Source: Solen grandis
Lineage: Eukaryota > Mollusca > Bivalvia > Adapedonta > Solenidae
Direction: 5' to 3'
Length of the DNA stretch: 64,000 bases
Assembly (NCBI GenBank): GCA_021229015.1
Contig: CM037777.1
Location: 51,701,658 to 51,765,657 of the forward strand
Position 1 is the stretch's first letter. Each line of letters starts with the position of its first letter. Shown piece by piece: positions 54,601 through 64,000 of this stretch. The translations under genes and the position numbers were made by a program. The notes under the pieces were generated by a model that saw only the letters and a program-made list of their open reading frames with translations, did not search any database and had not been told where the DNA came from.

Positions 54601-55491
54601 CCAAAAAAACAAGCTTAATCGGACCTCAAGAGCAACTTACATGAGGATTATAGCTGTCAGCTCTTCTGTACAGGTCCTGTTTCAAAGCAGACTGAAATTC
54701 TTCTTTCTATAAAGCATGTACATTGCATGTCAAAACTCGTGATATCCTACAATTTCTAGATGTTGTTTTCACTGCATCTATCAGAAAATTATTCTTTTCA
54801 ACATTGCACTCCCCTTGCTTTATATAGACCCATTTTGATGCATTGGCAAACAGAGCAGACCCAGATCAGACAGCTTCTATAGGAGTTGTCATATTAGGGT
54901 CTCCTCCATTTGTTCATACAATAATGTAGTTTGTGTGGCAAAAAAAAAAAAAAATCAGTTAATTAATATTCATCAAGTCACAGATTTGTACATGAATATT
55001 CATGAGGTAAGGGTTTAAGAAACTCCATCTCAGTACTTATGTGATGCTATTCACACAAGTAATTGAGAATCACACAAAAAGGCAACCTACAATGTTCAAT
55101 AGATTATATTAATGATGTTAGTAAGTTTATTTCGTTCATTTTGTTACTGTTTAGGGTTACCTACATTCTTAATGTTTTATTGTTTTGAGAAATTGTTTCA
55201 CAGCCACATCTGATGTTCATGCAAGTTGATCTCTTCTCCATGTTGTCTCCCTGTGTTAAGACCAATATTGCCTTTATTATACCCCAATTTCACAAAGTGA
55301 ATTGTGGGCTATGTAGGAATCACGTGGGTCACATCTTGTATTGTCCAGTCCTGTCCTACACTCTTACCATAGGAAGCTTTGTTACTGTAACTACCTTTAC
55401 TCTTTGAATTCTGATTTATCATAGCAGGACCAATCTGCAGACAAGTGCAGATTGCTGTCTCAATAATTTTGTAAGAATTATAGCCCTTTTT

Positions 55492-55610
55492 GTGTCACCT
55501 GCTGTAAGGATCACTTTTCAATTGTCTGTCCGTCTGTCTTTCCATCAAACTTTTTACGTCACACTTTAGCAGGTGACTCACGTGTTCCAAGGAACATTCT
55601 TGTTCTGTGT
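55492..55610. mobile_element. Short element, CACCTGCTGTAAGG family
   Basis: TGTCACCTGCTGTAAGGATC, CTGTCCGTCTGTCTTTCC, TAGCAGGTGACTCACGTGTT and CCAAGGAACATTCTTGT. Same ends and CCGT-type interior as the 53.06 kb copy. Confidence 0.78.
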
Positions 55611-56189
55611 TAAAGTGATATATGGGGGTATTAATCACCTTCAGTGATAGTTCTAGTTTGTGCCTACTCTATTGTGATGTATAATGTTTTTGAATTGTTT
55701 CATTGATATCTTGTTTAATTGGTATATAACTATTACTTATCAAGCTTATCTTTGGCTTTAGCTTTGTTTTCATCTTTGACAAGTTGTTCAATTTGTTGTT
55801 TATCTTGATATCGTCTGTGTGTAAAATCCAGTATTTTGATCTACAACATATAATGTTTTGATTCTTCTTTAGTACTCTTTCATCATTTCTTTTTGTGATA
55901 GATTAATTTTGTCATTTAAATTTGACACAAATATTATAACCTTCACTATTCACACACTTATTATCACATCAATGTGTGTGTGCTAATGAAAGAAATGGAT
56001 TTTATGGTATTCGATATCACTATACATGTACATGTATATATACTGAGTAGAAAGAAAATATTTGTGAGTATATAATTTTTTTTAGAAGTTTTTTTCAACA
56101 TTTATGATTCCAGATACATTATAAAAATTACCTCTTTCTCAGATTAGTTTAAGATATATTTTATAAAATCAGCTTCATTCCAATTTTTA

Positions 56190-57292
56190 TTATGCCCTCG
56201 CCATGAAATGGCAATGGGCATTATAGTGTTTCACCTCTTCGCGTGTGTTTGTGTGTGCAAGAAATCGTGTCCTTGCTGTAATTTTGCTATGTATGGTTTG
56301 TCTAGAAATGACTTGACACAAATGATCCTTAGAACAATACCATGTGTTGCTAACAAGAAACAGGTCGCTTGCTTGAAGGTCAAGGTCACAGAACTCAGAT
56401 TACCTTAAAATCTTGTCCCTGCTGTAATTTGTTATGAATGACCATGTTTTGAAATAACTTGGCACAGGTAATCCTTAGGACCAGATGATGTGTCATGAAC
56501 AAGAACCAGGTTGCTAGTTTGAAGGTTAAGGTCACAGCACTGTTGACGGTAAAATCTTGTCCAAGCTGTAACTTTGTTATGAATGGTTATGTTTTAAAAT
56601 AACTTGGCAAAGTGATCCTTAGGACAAGATGATGTGTCGTGAAAAGGGACCAGGTTGCTAACTTGAAGGTTAAGGTCACAGCACCTTAAGAGAAGACGAT
56701 TTGTCGCAAACAAGAACCAGGTCACTAGCTTGAATGCCAAGGTCACAGCACTCGGTTTACCTTAAATTCCTTTTCTGGCAGTATCATTGTTGTGAATAAA
56801 TATGTATTAAAATAACTTTTACACAAGTGATCCTTAAGACAAGACAATGTGTGTAAATAAGAACTAGGTCACTAGCTTAAAGGTCAAGGTTACAACACTT
56901 TGTTTACCTCAGAAAATGTGTCCCAGCAGTAACTTTGTTCTGAATGAATATGTTTTGAAATAACTTAGCACCAATGATCCCTAGGACAAGATGATGTATT
57001 TCAAACAAGAACCAATTGCTAGCTTTAAGGTCAAGGTCACAGCATTAAGTTGTGTTTAAAATTTGTGCAAGCAGTCTTGTCCAGTCTGTATCTTTGCTGT
57101 GTATAGTTATGTTTTGAAATAACTTGGCACAAGGAGTCCATAGGACAAAACAATAAGTTGTGAACAAGTACTAGGATGCAAACTAGAAGGTAAATGTCAC
57201 ATCACTTGGTTGAGGTCAGGGTACTAACAAAAAAATCAATGTGATTAACATAATGGCGGGAGCATCAGTGTTCTATGGACACATTTTTAGTT
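56190..57292. mobile_element. Nonautonomous element with internal ~120-170-bp tandem repeats
   Basis: Left end TTATGCCCTCGCCATGAAAT; right end ATAATGGCGGGAGCATCAG (imperfect inverted ends). About seven internal units share TCTTGTCC..GCTGTAA, TATGTTTTGAAATAACTTGG, ATCCTTAGGACAAGATGATG and AAGGTCAAGGTCACAGCA. Same style of construction as 45191-46316 but different sequence. Confidence 0.83.
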
Positions 57293-57978
57293 GGTAAATA
57301 AAATATATTTCTATTTACCCCTTCTTTGAGAAAGTGCACATTAAATTATTATGATATCTTAGGTAAATCTGATATACTTTATTTCTTGGAAAGTTTATTA
57401 TTATTATTATTATTATTATAATTATAGATATGAATATCTTTATTTAATAATGCACTAACTGGTACACCAATGTAGTTCATATATTAATCAGAATTGTATC
57501 AGCTGTATTTTTCATCTTTCAAAATTTTTAAATAATTTGCAATTTTCAACAATTTGAATTTACCGAAAAAGAAGTGAAATGTTAAAAATAGCATTTAAAA
57601 AAAAATATTTGAGCTTATATATTTAAATTTGGGTTTAAATTGCTTTTTCTAAGATTGCTTGGGTTTAAAAGGCTATTTTAAGTTTGCTTGATGTAATATT
57701 ATACTTTTAAAAGGTAGAATTTTTATCTCAGGCATTGTTTCTGGAAGAAAATCCTGTTTACGCTTTTCTAGTCGAAAAAAAAAAGATATTTTTTGTTTGA
57801 AACGTTTTTGTTGTTAATTGTATTTATAATGTAATAAAACTAATAATATATTTGTTGAAAAAGTATAAAATTTTTTATAACGTTTAATTGATATTTGTTC
57901 CTTTTTTTTCATTGATTTACCTTTGTCAAGTTATCAACAGTCATTTTAAGGAACACCCACCTGTTTCATTTTCTTTTG

Positions 57979-58118
57979 GGGCCTCCGTGGCCAAGAGGAT
58001 AAAGTCGCTGACTTTAACACTAACTTAGCCCCTCACCGCGTATCTCTTCCTCCACCTGTAAATAGCTGGACGTCGCTATATGACTGAAATACTGTCGAAG
58101 CGACGGTACTCTCAAATA
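57979..58118 (+). mobile_element. SINE, family B, internally deleted
   Basis: Head GGCCTCCGTGGCCAAGAGGA through CCCCTCACCGCGT, then jumps to CTTCCTCCACCTGTAAATAG and CGTCGCTATATGACTGAAAT. Confidence 0.85.
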
Positions 58119-58532
58119 GACAAGTAATTTTCTTTAAATAAATCCAAACTTTACCATAGGAAAATTGGAGATAATCACAGTTTTCGGGGGAGATAACTCA
58201 TTGTTTTCAGGTTAGATCACTCATAAAACACAAGATTATCAGAATTAAAAGAATGTCAGGTTCTATATATCTTGTCAAGTCACTATGTCCTTTGGTTTTA
58301 CATAGTTTGACATCTTTAACTTGTCAAGTTGTATGTTTTTGCTGGAACTGATTGCTGTTAGGCTGGGGAAAACCTAAATTATCAAACTATCATATTTGCT
58401 TTGTTAATTGACTACGGAACCAAAAACAAACAGCACCATCTGGTTTGAACTTAGTGCCAAGTAATACATAGCACTTTAGATAGCGCAGGCATACATTCCA
58501 CATTCTTGTTTTACACTCTACAAATTATTGAA

Positions 58533-58835
58533 CCGACCCCGGTGGCCGAGTAGTTAGAGCGTCCGCCTCAGGTGCGGGAGGTCGTGGATTCGATCCCCGG
58601 CTGCGACATACCAAAGTTGTGAAAAATGGTACTGTTATAGCTCCCTTGCTTGGCGCTCAGCATATAAGGGTAGTTGCAGGACTGGTTGGTCTGGTGTAAG
58701 GATAATGTGACCGGGTGTGGTACCATGCCACATGTCTACGGCGTGATACTGCAGTATGGCAGCATTATATCTGTCTTAAGTAGACATCGTCTCCAAATGA
58801 CTGAAATACTGTGGATGGGACAAACAGACAAACAA
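58533..58835 (+). mobile_element. SINE, family A, full length
   Basis: CCCCGGTGGCCGAGTAGTTA (A-box), GGATTCGATCCCCGGC (B-box), GCTTGGCGCTCAGCATATAA, and an AAACAGACAAACAAACAAA tail. Best-preserved copy here together with 3850. Confidence 0.92.
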
Positions 58836-58845
58836 ACAAATTATT

Positions 58846-59160
58846 GAACCAGTTCTGGCGGTCATGTGATAATAGAGTGCCTGTCTTATAACCTTGAATT
58901 CGTGGGTTCGATACCCGACCGCGAATCACCAAAGGCGTTAAGATACGAGTAATACTTGTTTTTCTCCCTTGTGCATGGTTCCAAGCACATAAAGTAGTTG
59001 CAGGACTGGTTTGCCCGGTGTCCGGATAATGTGACTGGGAGTGGTATCATGTCGCTTGTCGTGATATTACAATGTGGCAGCACTATATTTTGTATGAAGA
59101 AGATATCGTTTTCAAATTAATAAAACATCGTCTGTTGGACGCTAAAAACAAGTAAACAAA
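58846..59160 (+). mobile_element. SINE, family A-related, in tandem with the preceding copy
   Basis: GGCGGTCATGTGATAATAGA head, GGGTTCGATACCCGACCGCG, then GGACTGGTTTGCCCGGTG, GTGACTGGGAGTGGTATCAT and GCAGCACTATATTTTG. Different head but the same body as family A, so it may be a subfamily. Confidence 0.78.
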
Positions 59161-59602
59161 ATATTTAAGCAAATGACTAAGTTGATTTAATAGTACCTGT
59201 AGTGAATAGCAATATTTGTTTCGAAATTAAGTATTTGGGAGTTCTTATACGAGAATTGAAATATGACAGCGTGGAACAGACAATATCCGGAATTCGTACA
59301 AAAAGGCGTTTATGTAATGTTGCTAAAAAGCATGCATCACAACAATATTTCTATTATTATACTTTGTAGAATTTTATTCATTTCTAAAAGTTCCAACATG
59401 AAATTTGAAACAACAACGAAAAAACACTGTTAGTTGAGTAAATCTAGACAACTTTGATAAGAAACTCCTCTGCAGTTATCGCCCTTGTTTTGCTTCGTTG
59501 ACTATGTCCTTGAAGGACATACCTACATATAAAGGACAGTACTCTGTTTGATCATTTCCTTGAAATACTGTACAAGCGCGCAATACACCTATATACACAT
59601 TA

Positions 59603-59770
59603 TGGATCTCCGTAGCTGAACGGGCAAAATCGTTGACTTTTCACTCGGCCCCTCACTGCTGGGGGTTCGAGTTCGGATTTCTACCCAATGCCTCTATGCA
59701 CTAGATGTCTTATTTCACCTGTATAGTTATCTAAACGACGCCATATAATTGGAAAACAATACAGTAAAAC
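59603..59770 (+). mobile_element. SINE, family B, diverged
   Basis: ATCTCCGTAGCTGAACGGGC, CCCCTCACTGCTGGGGGTTC, then TCTTATTTCACCTGTATAGT and CGCCATATAATTGGAAA. Confidence 0.68.
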
Positions 59771-60597
59771 ATCATACATATAATTATTTTAGACCCCCTC
59801 AATATAAAGACCACCACAATATTAAGAAATTAAATATTTTCAGGTCGCCTTTTCCCTATTTCCTGTAAACTGAAACTCGACTATCAGACCACCTCATTAT
59901 TAAGACCAGTTGACAGCAGTCCCAAGGGTGGTCTTATTATTGAGATTTTACTGTAGCAGGGATGGGAACTCATGATTATGTGTATAGCGTTGTGTTGTAC
60001 GAACACTGGATAGTAACTGAAATGTTGCACTGCATAATGAATAAAACAACCCTAGCATGGTCACCGAACACAACACTATCAGTTTGTGGGATGTAAACGT
60101 AATGTTGTGTTCATAGTTAATCAATCATTGCCGAGTAATCATTAGACACACTGAAACTGAACCATTGTCCCCCCCCCCCCTTTTTTTTTTTTGCATATTT
60201 TGTTACATTTTTACCTAGGCCCGCGAAGCGAAGTGGGTCTAGAATCTCGTTTTACAAAGTAAAATCTCATAATTCTTATATTGTTGATCTAAGGTAAAGA
60301 CGGTTCATTAACTGGTTGTAAATTACTAGGTCGCAAAGAGAATATTGTACAATGTAGAATACATGCATCTTGATGAAAAACAATATATTGAAGCCTTTTT
60401 AAAACGAGAATAAGGTAGGCGAGTTCATGTAATATGTAATACATGGCAATTACTAATGTACAGTATTTTGTCTTCAATACAGCAACTCTGACGTTATACA
60501 ATGGATGCACTATGATACAATGTGGTTTTAAACCAGATCCTTCCATAAAAGCATTATTTCAATGAACAACAAGGATAAGGTCACTGGGTCAAGGTCA

Positions 60598-60760
60598 CTA
60601 CGTCTGTGTTGCGGCGTTACTGAACGCCAGTCGCAGACGAACCGCCTCCCTCAACTGCTGCAGACGATCGAAGTTCTTGAAATGCTTCAGGTCGACGTCT
60701 GCTTCACGCTGCAGTTTGTTCACACGTCGCACGTGCTCTTTGTACCGGACTGTTAACTCT
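60598..60760 (-). CDS. LRRC74-like: LRR/EF-hand gene, last exon
   Basis: Acceptor CTTTTCCATCCAG; completes a Ser codon split with the previous exon, then ELTVRYKEHVRRVNKLQREA and QLREAVRLRLAFSNAATQT, stop TAG at 60598-60600. Helical and basic. The GC content is higher than in the flanks. Confidence 0.85.
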
Positions 60761-63596
60761 CTGGATGGAAAAGAATTATTCAAATAATTATTATTTTTAA
60801 TTTATCCACATATTTATATACTCATTTCATCAAAATCATGTTCATTAAAAAAACGAGATGGATTAAAAGAAAAAAAAATCGAGGTTCAGAAGTCTTTTCC
60901 CCTTTAAACAGCAAGGGTTTTCTTATTCATGAATCAATCAGAAACGGACATACTTCATATTAAAATCACATGTTCACGTGCCAAAAACAAAGAGTAGAAT
61001 TGCAATAAACGCAATTCAAAGAAGAGCTTATTTCCAATTTAGCTATTCTATTATTTAATACATGTATTTGGGTGACTTCATAGCCATGGGATATTGAACG
61101 TCTTCGATGGAACCTGTGCGTTTGCATGCATACAGAAAACAAAAGAAATGGTCATAAAAAGTTTGAATTGCATAGTGATAAATAGGTTACAATTTGACAG
61201 TATTACAATTTGACGGAGCGGCAAACAGAGAGTATACGTACGAGAAATCCACGTGGCCGTCTTTATTGATGTCTAGTTTGTTCATGAGAAGGTCCATTGA
61301 CCTTGAACTGAGGGGAATGTCAATCTCCTGAAACATTTTGGTTTGAAGTTCAATATTTTGAGAAACGTTTCTATTTTTTTAGAATACACAAAGCTCTCAC
61401 TTAATATGCAATAATTATTTACTACAGTTTTATTTGTAATGCCAATGCGTTGCAGTTTGGTATCAATCACAGTTAGAAAAAGCTCCGTAGTTAACATGCG
61501 TTTAAAGGAACTCGAAGGTGAAGGCGCCAAAATAAAGGGGAAAAAAGATGTATTCCCAACATTAAATAGAATAATGAAAATATTATTGGACGAAAGAAGA
61601 AATTGCCAATGCTCTAGAGTGCGGATTTAGACTACTAAAAATGAAAAATGTCAAATTCCCTTTGGTTAGACCGCCGTGCACCCTGTGGGACAAAACATTG
61701 ATCGGTACACAAGAACCACTGGACTGAGGCCAAAAGATAATTGGTGTGTTTAAGGCAACTGTCTAAAAATAAGTTAGGTAGGGTAGGCATGAAGTTTTTT
61801 GTTGTTTTTTTTCTTATTTATTTTTATTTTATTTTATTTTTTATAAATATTTTTTCAAGTCCAGTCATAACAGTGAACGAATCACGGAAAACGGTGGTCC
61901 CAAAATGGCCTCTAAAACCTTTAGGTTCGGCAGGGTTTTTGTTAGGCAGGGTCGGGTTGCCCGAAACACAGATGTTTTTTTATGCCTGACGTTACCTCCA
62001 GTCCACGACGGAGTTCCTCCCTGGACAGTGTATCACTGTTATCCTTATCCAGGCTCTTCAACAGATCGATCAGTCGGAGATTCTTGGTTTTTACCAGTTC
62101 GAATAAAATGGTCACGGGGTCATCCGTATCCAAGACAACCGGAACGTCGCCTTTCCTCAGGTCGTCATGGACGTAAAGTGATGCCGTGCTTTACGTGAAG
62201 CTGCCTTCGCAGTTGTACTTTTCGCAGTAACGTAACAAAATCACTGTCCACCGACACGTCCTTTAACATACACATAAGACCAGTGTGAAATTGTTTCTTG
62301 CAACATCTGTGGATAACCTTTTTTGCCTCAGGATTATAAAAAAAAAATATTTTGACTGTTGACAAAAACAGTGATGTGTCCTATTCCATATCATGAGTAA
62401 AGAAATTAATATTTTCAAATTTTCGTCTTTCCAAGTTCCAAGACAATGACAAAGCTGAAGCACAGCGTTGAAATGTAAACAATGACAAAGCTGAAGCCCA
62501 GCGTAGAAATGTAAACAATGGAATCTTATATGGAATAAATGCTGATTAACACATTTAACTAGTCAGGTTTATTTAGCTGGTATTCAAACTGAAATGAAGA
62601 TTCTGACAATTTTCCAGTGTTAGCAACACCTACCGACAAATCTAGATACTGCAGAGAGCGACACCTGTCGTCACACACAGCCTGGAGTATGGCAGTGGCG
62701 CCATCTGTAGTCAGAGGATTGTGGCCAATCTAAAACAATGAAAAAATCGGTACGTTTTATTATTATACATGTGTTTCTTATAAGAGGTAAAATCCCTGTA
62801 ATGGTTCCGCTACGTCTTGGACCACTTAACCTCTACCAAGATAACCAAGGTACCTTAATGAAACATTAGGAAACCTTGGTTATCTCCGTGAAAGGTCACG
62901 AGGTCCGAAATGTAGCGGAACCATTACATTGAATACGGCATTATTGATTTTAGTGTGTTTGCTCGGATCCAGCACCACACCAACAGTATTTTATTCATTT
63001 TTCATTTGTTAACATGAGACACATAAGTATTAGTGCAGCTTCAATGTGATACCACTCCGTGAATGATACCACACCAGGTCACACAATCCTGACGCCATGT
63101 AAAAATGGCCTTATATAGCCTTGTATACTCGGCACTTAGTAAGGAGGATATACTGGCTATTTATTACGGTTTGGCATGCCACAGCATTGGGACGAACATG
63201 CATATGCTATACTATATTTCGGTGTTTACATAATGATTTTCTTTACTATAACATCCTTTTAAAGCTTCCGTATTAGCAGGAAATATAAGAGTAGTAATTA
63301 AGCTAATTCATATATATTCAAACATATTCATTTGATACCATTCACAATATCTGATGCGTAAATTATACATGAACCTTTTGAACAAAATATCTAAATTGTA
63401 CCTTTAAAGTTTGTATGGTTCTGTTCTTGGTCAGGCCTCGTAGAATTAATTTAAAACCATCATAGTTGACCCGATTAGCGGAGAGGTCAAGTTCAGTAAG
63501 TGAACGGTTGACTTTGAGAGTTTTCCCCATCTCGTGGCAACCTTCCAGACCGAACCCATTCCAGCTGAGGTTAAGGACCTCAAGATTGTTGTTGAT
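60598..63596 (-). CDS. LRRC74-like: LRRC74-like leucine-rich-repeat protein with C-terminal EF-hands (3' five exons; 5' end outside the window)
   Basis: Transcript order: 63596-63402, 62729-62634, 62260-61996, 61327-61242, 60760-60598, with GT-AG introns. The first two exons hold ribonuclease-inhibitor-type LRRs (LEVLNLSWNGFGLEG, LTELDLSANRVNYDG, IQTLKIGHNPLTTDG, LQYLDLSDVSVDSDF). The third ends the LRR domain (LHVKHG) and begins the EF-hand part: loop 1 DKDNSDTLSREE, loop 2 DINKDGHVDFSE, each with acidic residues at 1, 3/5 and 12. A basic tail follows (YKEHVRRVNKLQ ... NAATQT, stop TAG). LRRC74A/B proteins have this LRR series and C-terminal layout; function is poorly known, and calcium sensing is inferred from the loops. 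Exon 62260-61996 is one base too long for its frame (see findings). Confidence 0.8.
61242..61327 (-). CDS. LRRC74-like: LRR/EF-hand gene, exon with EF-hand loop 2
   Basis: 28 codons plus two bases; acceptor AAATGTTTCAG, donor GTACGT. Encodes EIDIPLSSRSMDLLMNKLD and INKDGHVDF; the loop is cut by the intron just before its position-12 Glu. Confidence 0.87.
61638..61735 (+). repeat. Copy of an unclassified dispersed repeat
   Basis: AAAAATGAAAAATGTCAAAT, GACCGCCGTGCACCCTGTGG and ACAAAACATTGATCGGTACA match 53700-53800 (AAATATCAAATTCCTGTAGG, CAGCCCGCCGCTTCCC, CAAAACATTGATAGTGCACT). In an LRR gene intron. Confidence 0.7.
61996..62260 (-). CDS. LRRC74-like: LRR/EF-hand gene, exon with EF-hand loop 1 and an internal frameshift
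   Basis: Acceptor TGTATGTTAAAG, donor GTAACG. Upstream part in frame 1: DVSVDSDFVTLLRKVQLRRQ and LHVKHG. Downstream part is in frame +1: VHDDLRKGDVPVVLDTDDPV, LRLIDLLKSL and DKDNSDTLSREELRRGLE. Length is 265 nt (3x88+1), although both flanking junctions are phase 0. One extra base near 62165-62197 explains this. Confidence 0.8.
62634..62729 (-). CDS. LRRC74-like: LRR/EF-hand gene, LRR exon
   Basis: 32 codons, phase 0 at both ends; acceptor CATTGTTTTAG, donor GTAGGT. Encodes IGHNPLTTDGATAILQAVCD and SLQYLDLS, one complete LRR of the ribonuclease-inhibitor type. Confidence 0.88.
62798..62927. mobile_element. MITE, 130 bp
   Basis: 18-bp ends GTAATGGTTCCGCTACGT and ATGTAGCGGAACCATTAC with one mismatch; inner AACCAAGGT / ACCTTGGTT also inverted. 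In an LRR gene intron. Confidence 0.85.
62985..63185 (-). mobile_element. SINE, family A, diverged
   Basis: CAACAGTATTTTATTCATTT, GATACCACACCAGGTCACAC and ATCCTGACGCCATG, reverse order; head lost. Confidence 0.65.
63402..63596 (-). CDS. LRRC74-like: LRR/EF-hand gene, exon with two LRRs
   Basis: 65 codons, phase 0 at both ends; acceptor ATACTTTCCCAG, donor GTACAA. Encodes NNNLEVLNLSWNGFGLEGC and SLTELDLSANRVNYDGFKL. Earlier LRR exons must lie beyond the right edge; nothing similar was found in 63600-64000. Confidence 0.9.
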
Positions 63597-63705
63597 CTGG
63601 GAAAGTATTAGATGCACTGTATTATTATGCATGCCTTACGTCCATTCTGATTCGAAATATCTAACATGAGAGACATGCGTATAATAATTTAGACTTATTT
63701 ATGTA

Positions 63706-63875
63706 ACGTCGATTGAGAATCAAGTTCTTACAAATTATACTAATTCCTCTCGATGGTTCCTGGGACCAGTACTTTGCGCCTGGGAAGGTCATGAAAAATC
63801 TTTGCCCAAATCGGGGTTCGAATCCACAACCTTCGGATCCACTTTCGGGAACGTAACCACTGGACCACGGCGCTC
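63706..63875 (-). mobile_element. SINE, family C, full length
   Basis: GATTGAGAATCAAGTTCTTA, CCTCTCGATGGTTCCTGG, B-box complement GGGGTTCGAATCCACAACC and A-box complement TAACCACTGGACCACGGCGC. This copy shows that family C has a tRNA head. Confidence 0.85.
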
Positions 63876-64000
63876 TATGTTATACTAAATATCCCCAATC
63901 AATAAATATTGTCTTACAAATAACTGATACAATTAACAGTCAAATCAGATATAAAAAAAAACAAGATGGCAATATACGTTAATACAAACAGAACATTATT

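Larger units (their letters stand above)
48560..60590. other. Intergenic, repeat-rich region between PGAP2 and the LRR/EF-hand gene
   Basis: No exon recognised on either strand. It holds TIR elements at 48.94-49.62 and 56.19-57.29 kb, a reverse copy of the palindromic MITE, SINE A copies at 53.3, 54.3, 58.5 and 58.85 kb, SINE B at 57.98 and 59.60 kb, SINE C at 49.67 kb and ATT/AT simple repeats (57.40 kb). Confidence 0.6.

Overview
The window is AT-rich animal genomic DNA. Its coding sequence is split into many short exons with GT-AG introns, and it carries a dense load of tRNA-derived SINEs, hairpin MITEs, minisatellites and microsatellites. The repeat types, such as CCGT/CTGT-rich nonautonomous elements and long 'G-box and tRNA-head' SINE dimers, together with an HSPA12-type HSP70 gene, suggest a mollusc, most likely a bivalve. 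This is inference from repeat style and gene content. No bacterial or viral genome organisation is present.

Four protein genes can be assembled by hand from exon phase, splice sites and family motifs. Most are invisible as long ORFs. (1) An HSPA12-like HSP70 ATPase on the + strand, five exons, 1971-8354; only the start-codon exon is missing. (2) A complete small 2-oxoglutarate/Fe(II) dioxygenase on the - strand, six exons, 22133-16953, 189 aa. It converges on gene 1. (3) A complete PGAP2 (GPI-anchor remodelling factor, Frag1/DRAM/Sfk1 family) on the + strand, six coding exons, 34049-48215, 253 aa. (4) The 3' part of an LRRC74-like leucine-rich-repeat plus EF-hand protein on the - strand, five exons, 63596-60598. 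Its middle exon carries a one-base frameshift.

The layout is as follows. 1-8.4 kb is the HSPA12 gene with SINEs and a hairpin MITE in its introns. 8.4-16.9 kb is intergenic with several MITEs. 16.9-22.1 kb is the dioxygenase gene, whose introns hold SINE copies. 22.2-34.0 kb is intergenic: a Tc1-like transposase fragment at a 100-N assembly gap, a 34-bp minisatellite, a long ATAC-type array containing an inverted SINE pair, and many simple repeats. 34.0-48.5 kb is PGAP2, whose introns hold two large foldback elements and a roughly 33-copy minisatellite. 48.5-60.5 kb is intergenic repeats. 60.6-64 kb is the LRR/EF-hand gene.

The most unusual observation is in PGAP2 intron 4. The minisatellite unit (49-50 bp) is a copy of the 3' splice site and first ~29 nt of PGAP2 exon 5. 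About 33 decoy exon starts therefore precede the real exon, and a >1 kb element is inserted among them. A second case of tandem growth from an element boundary lies at 39.06-39.19 kb, where a MITE end has become a 27-bp array. The four genes share no pathway; nothing here looks like an operon or a defence island.
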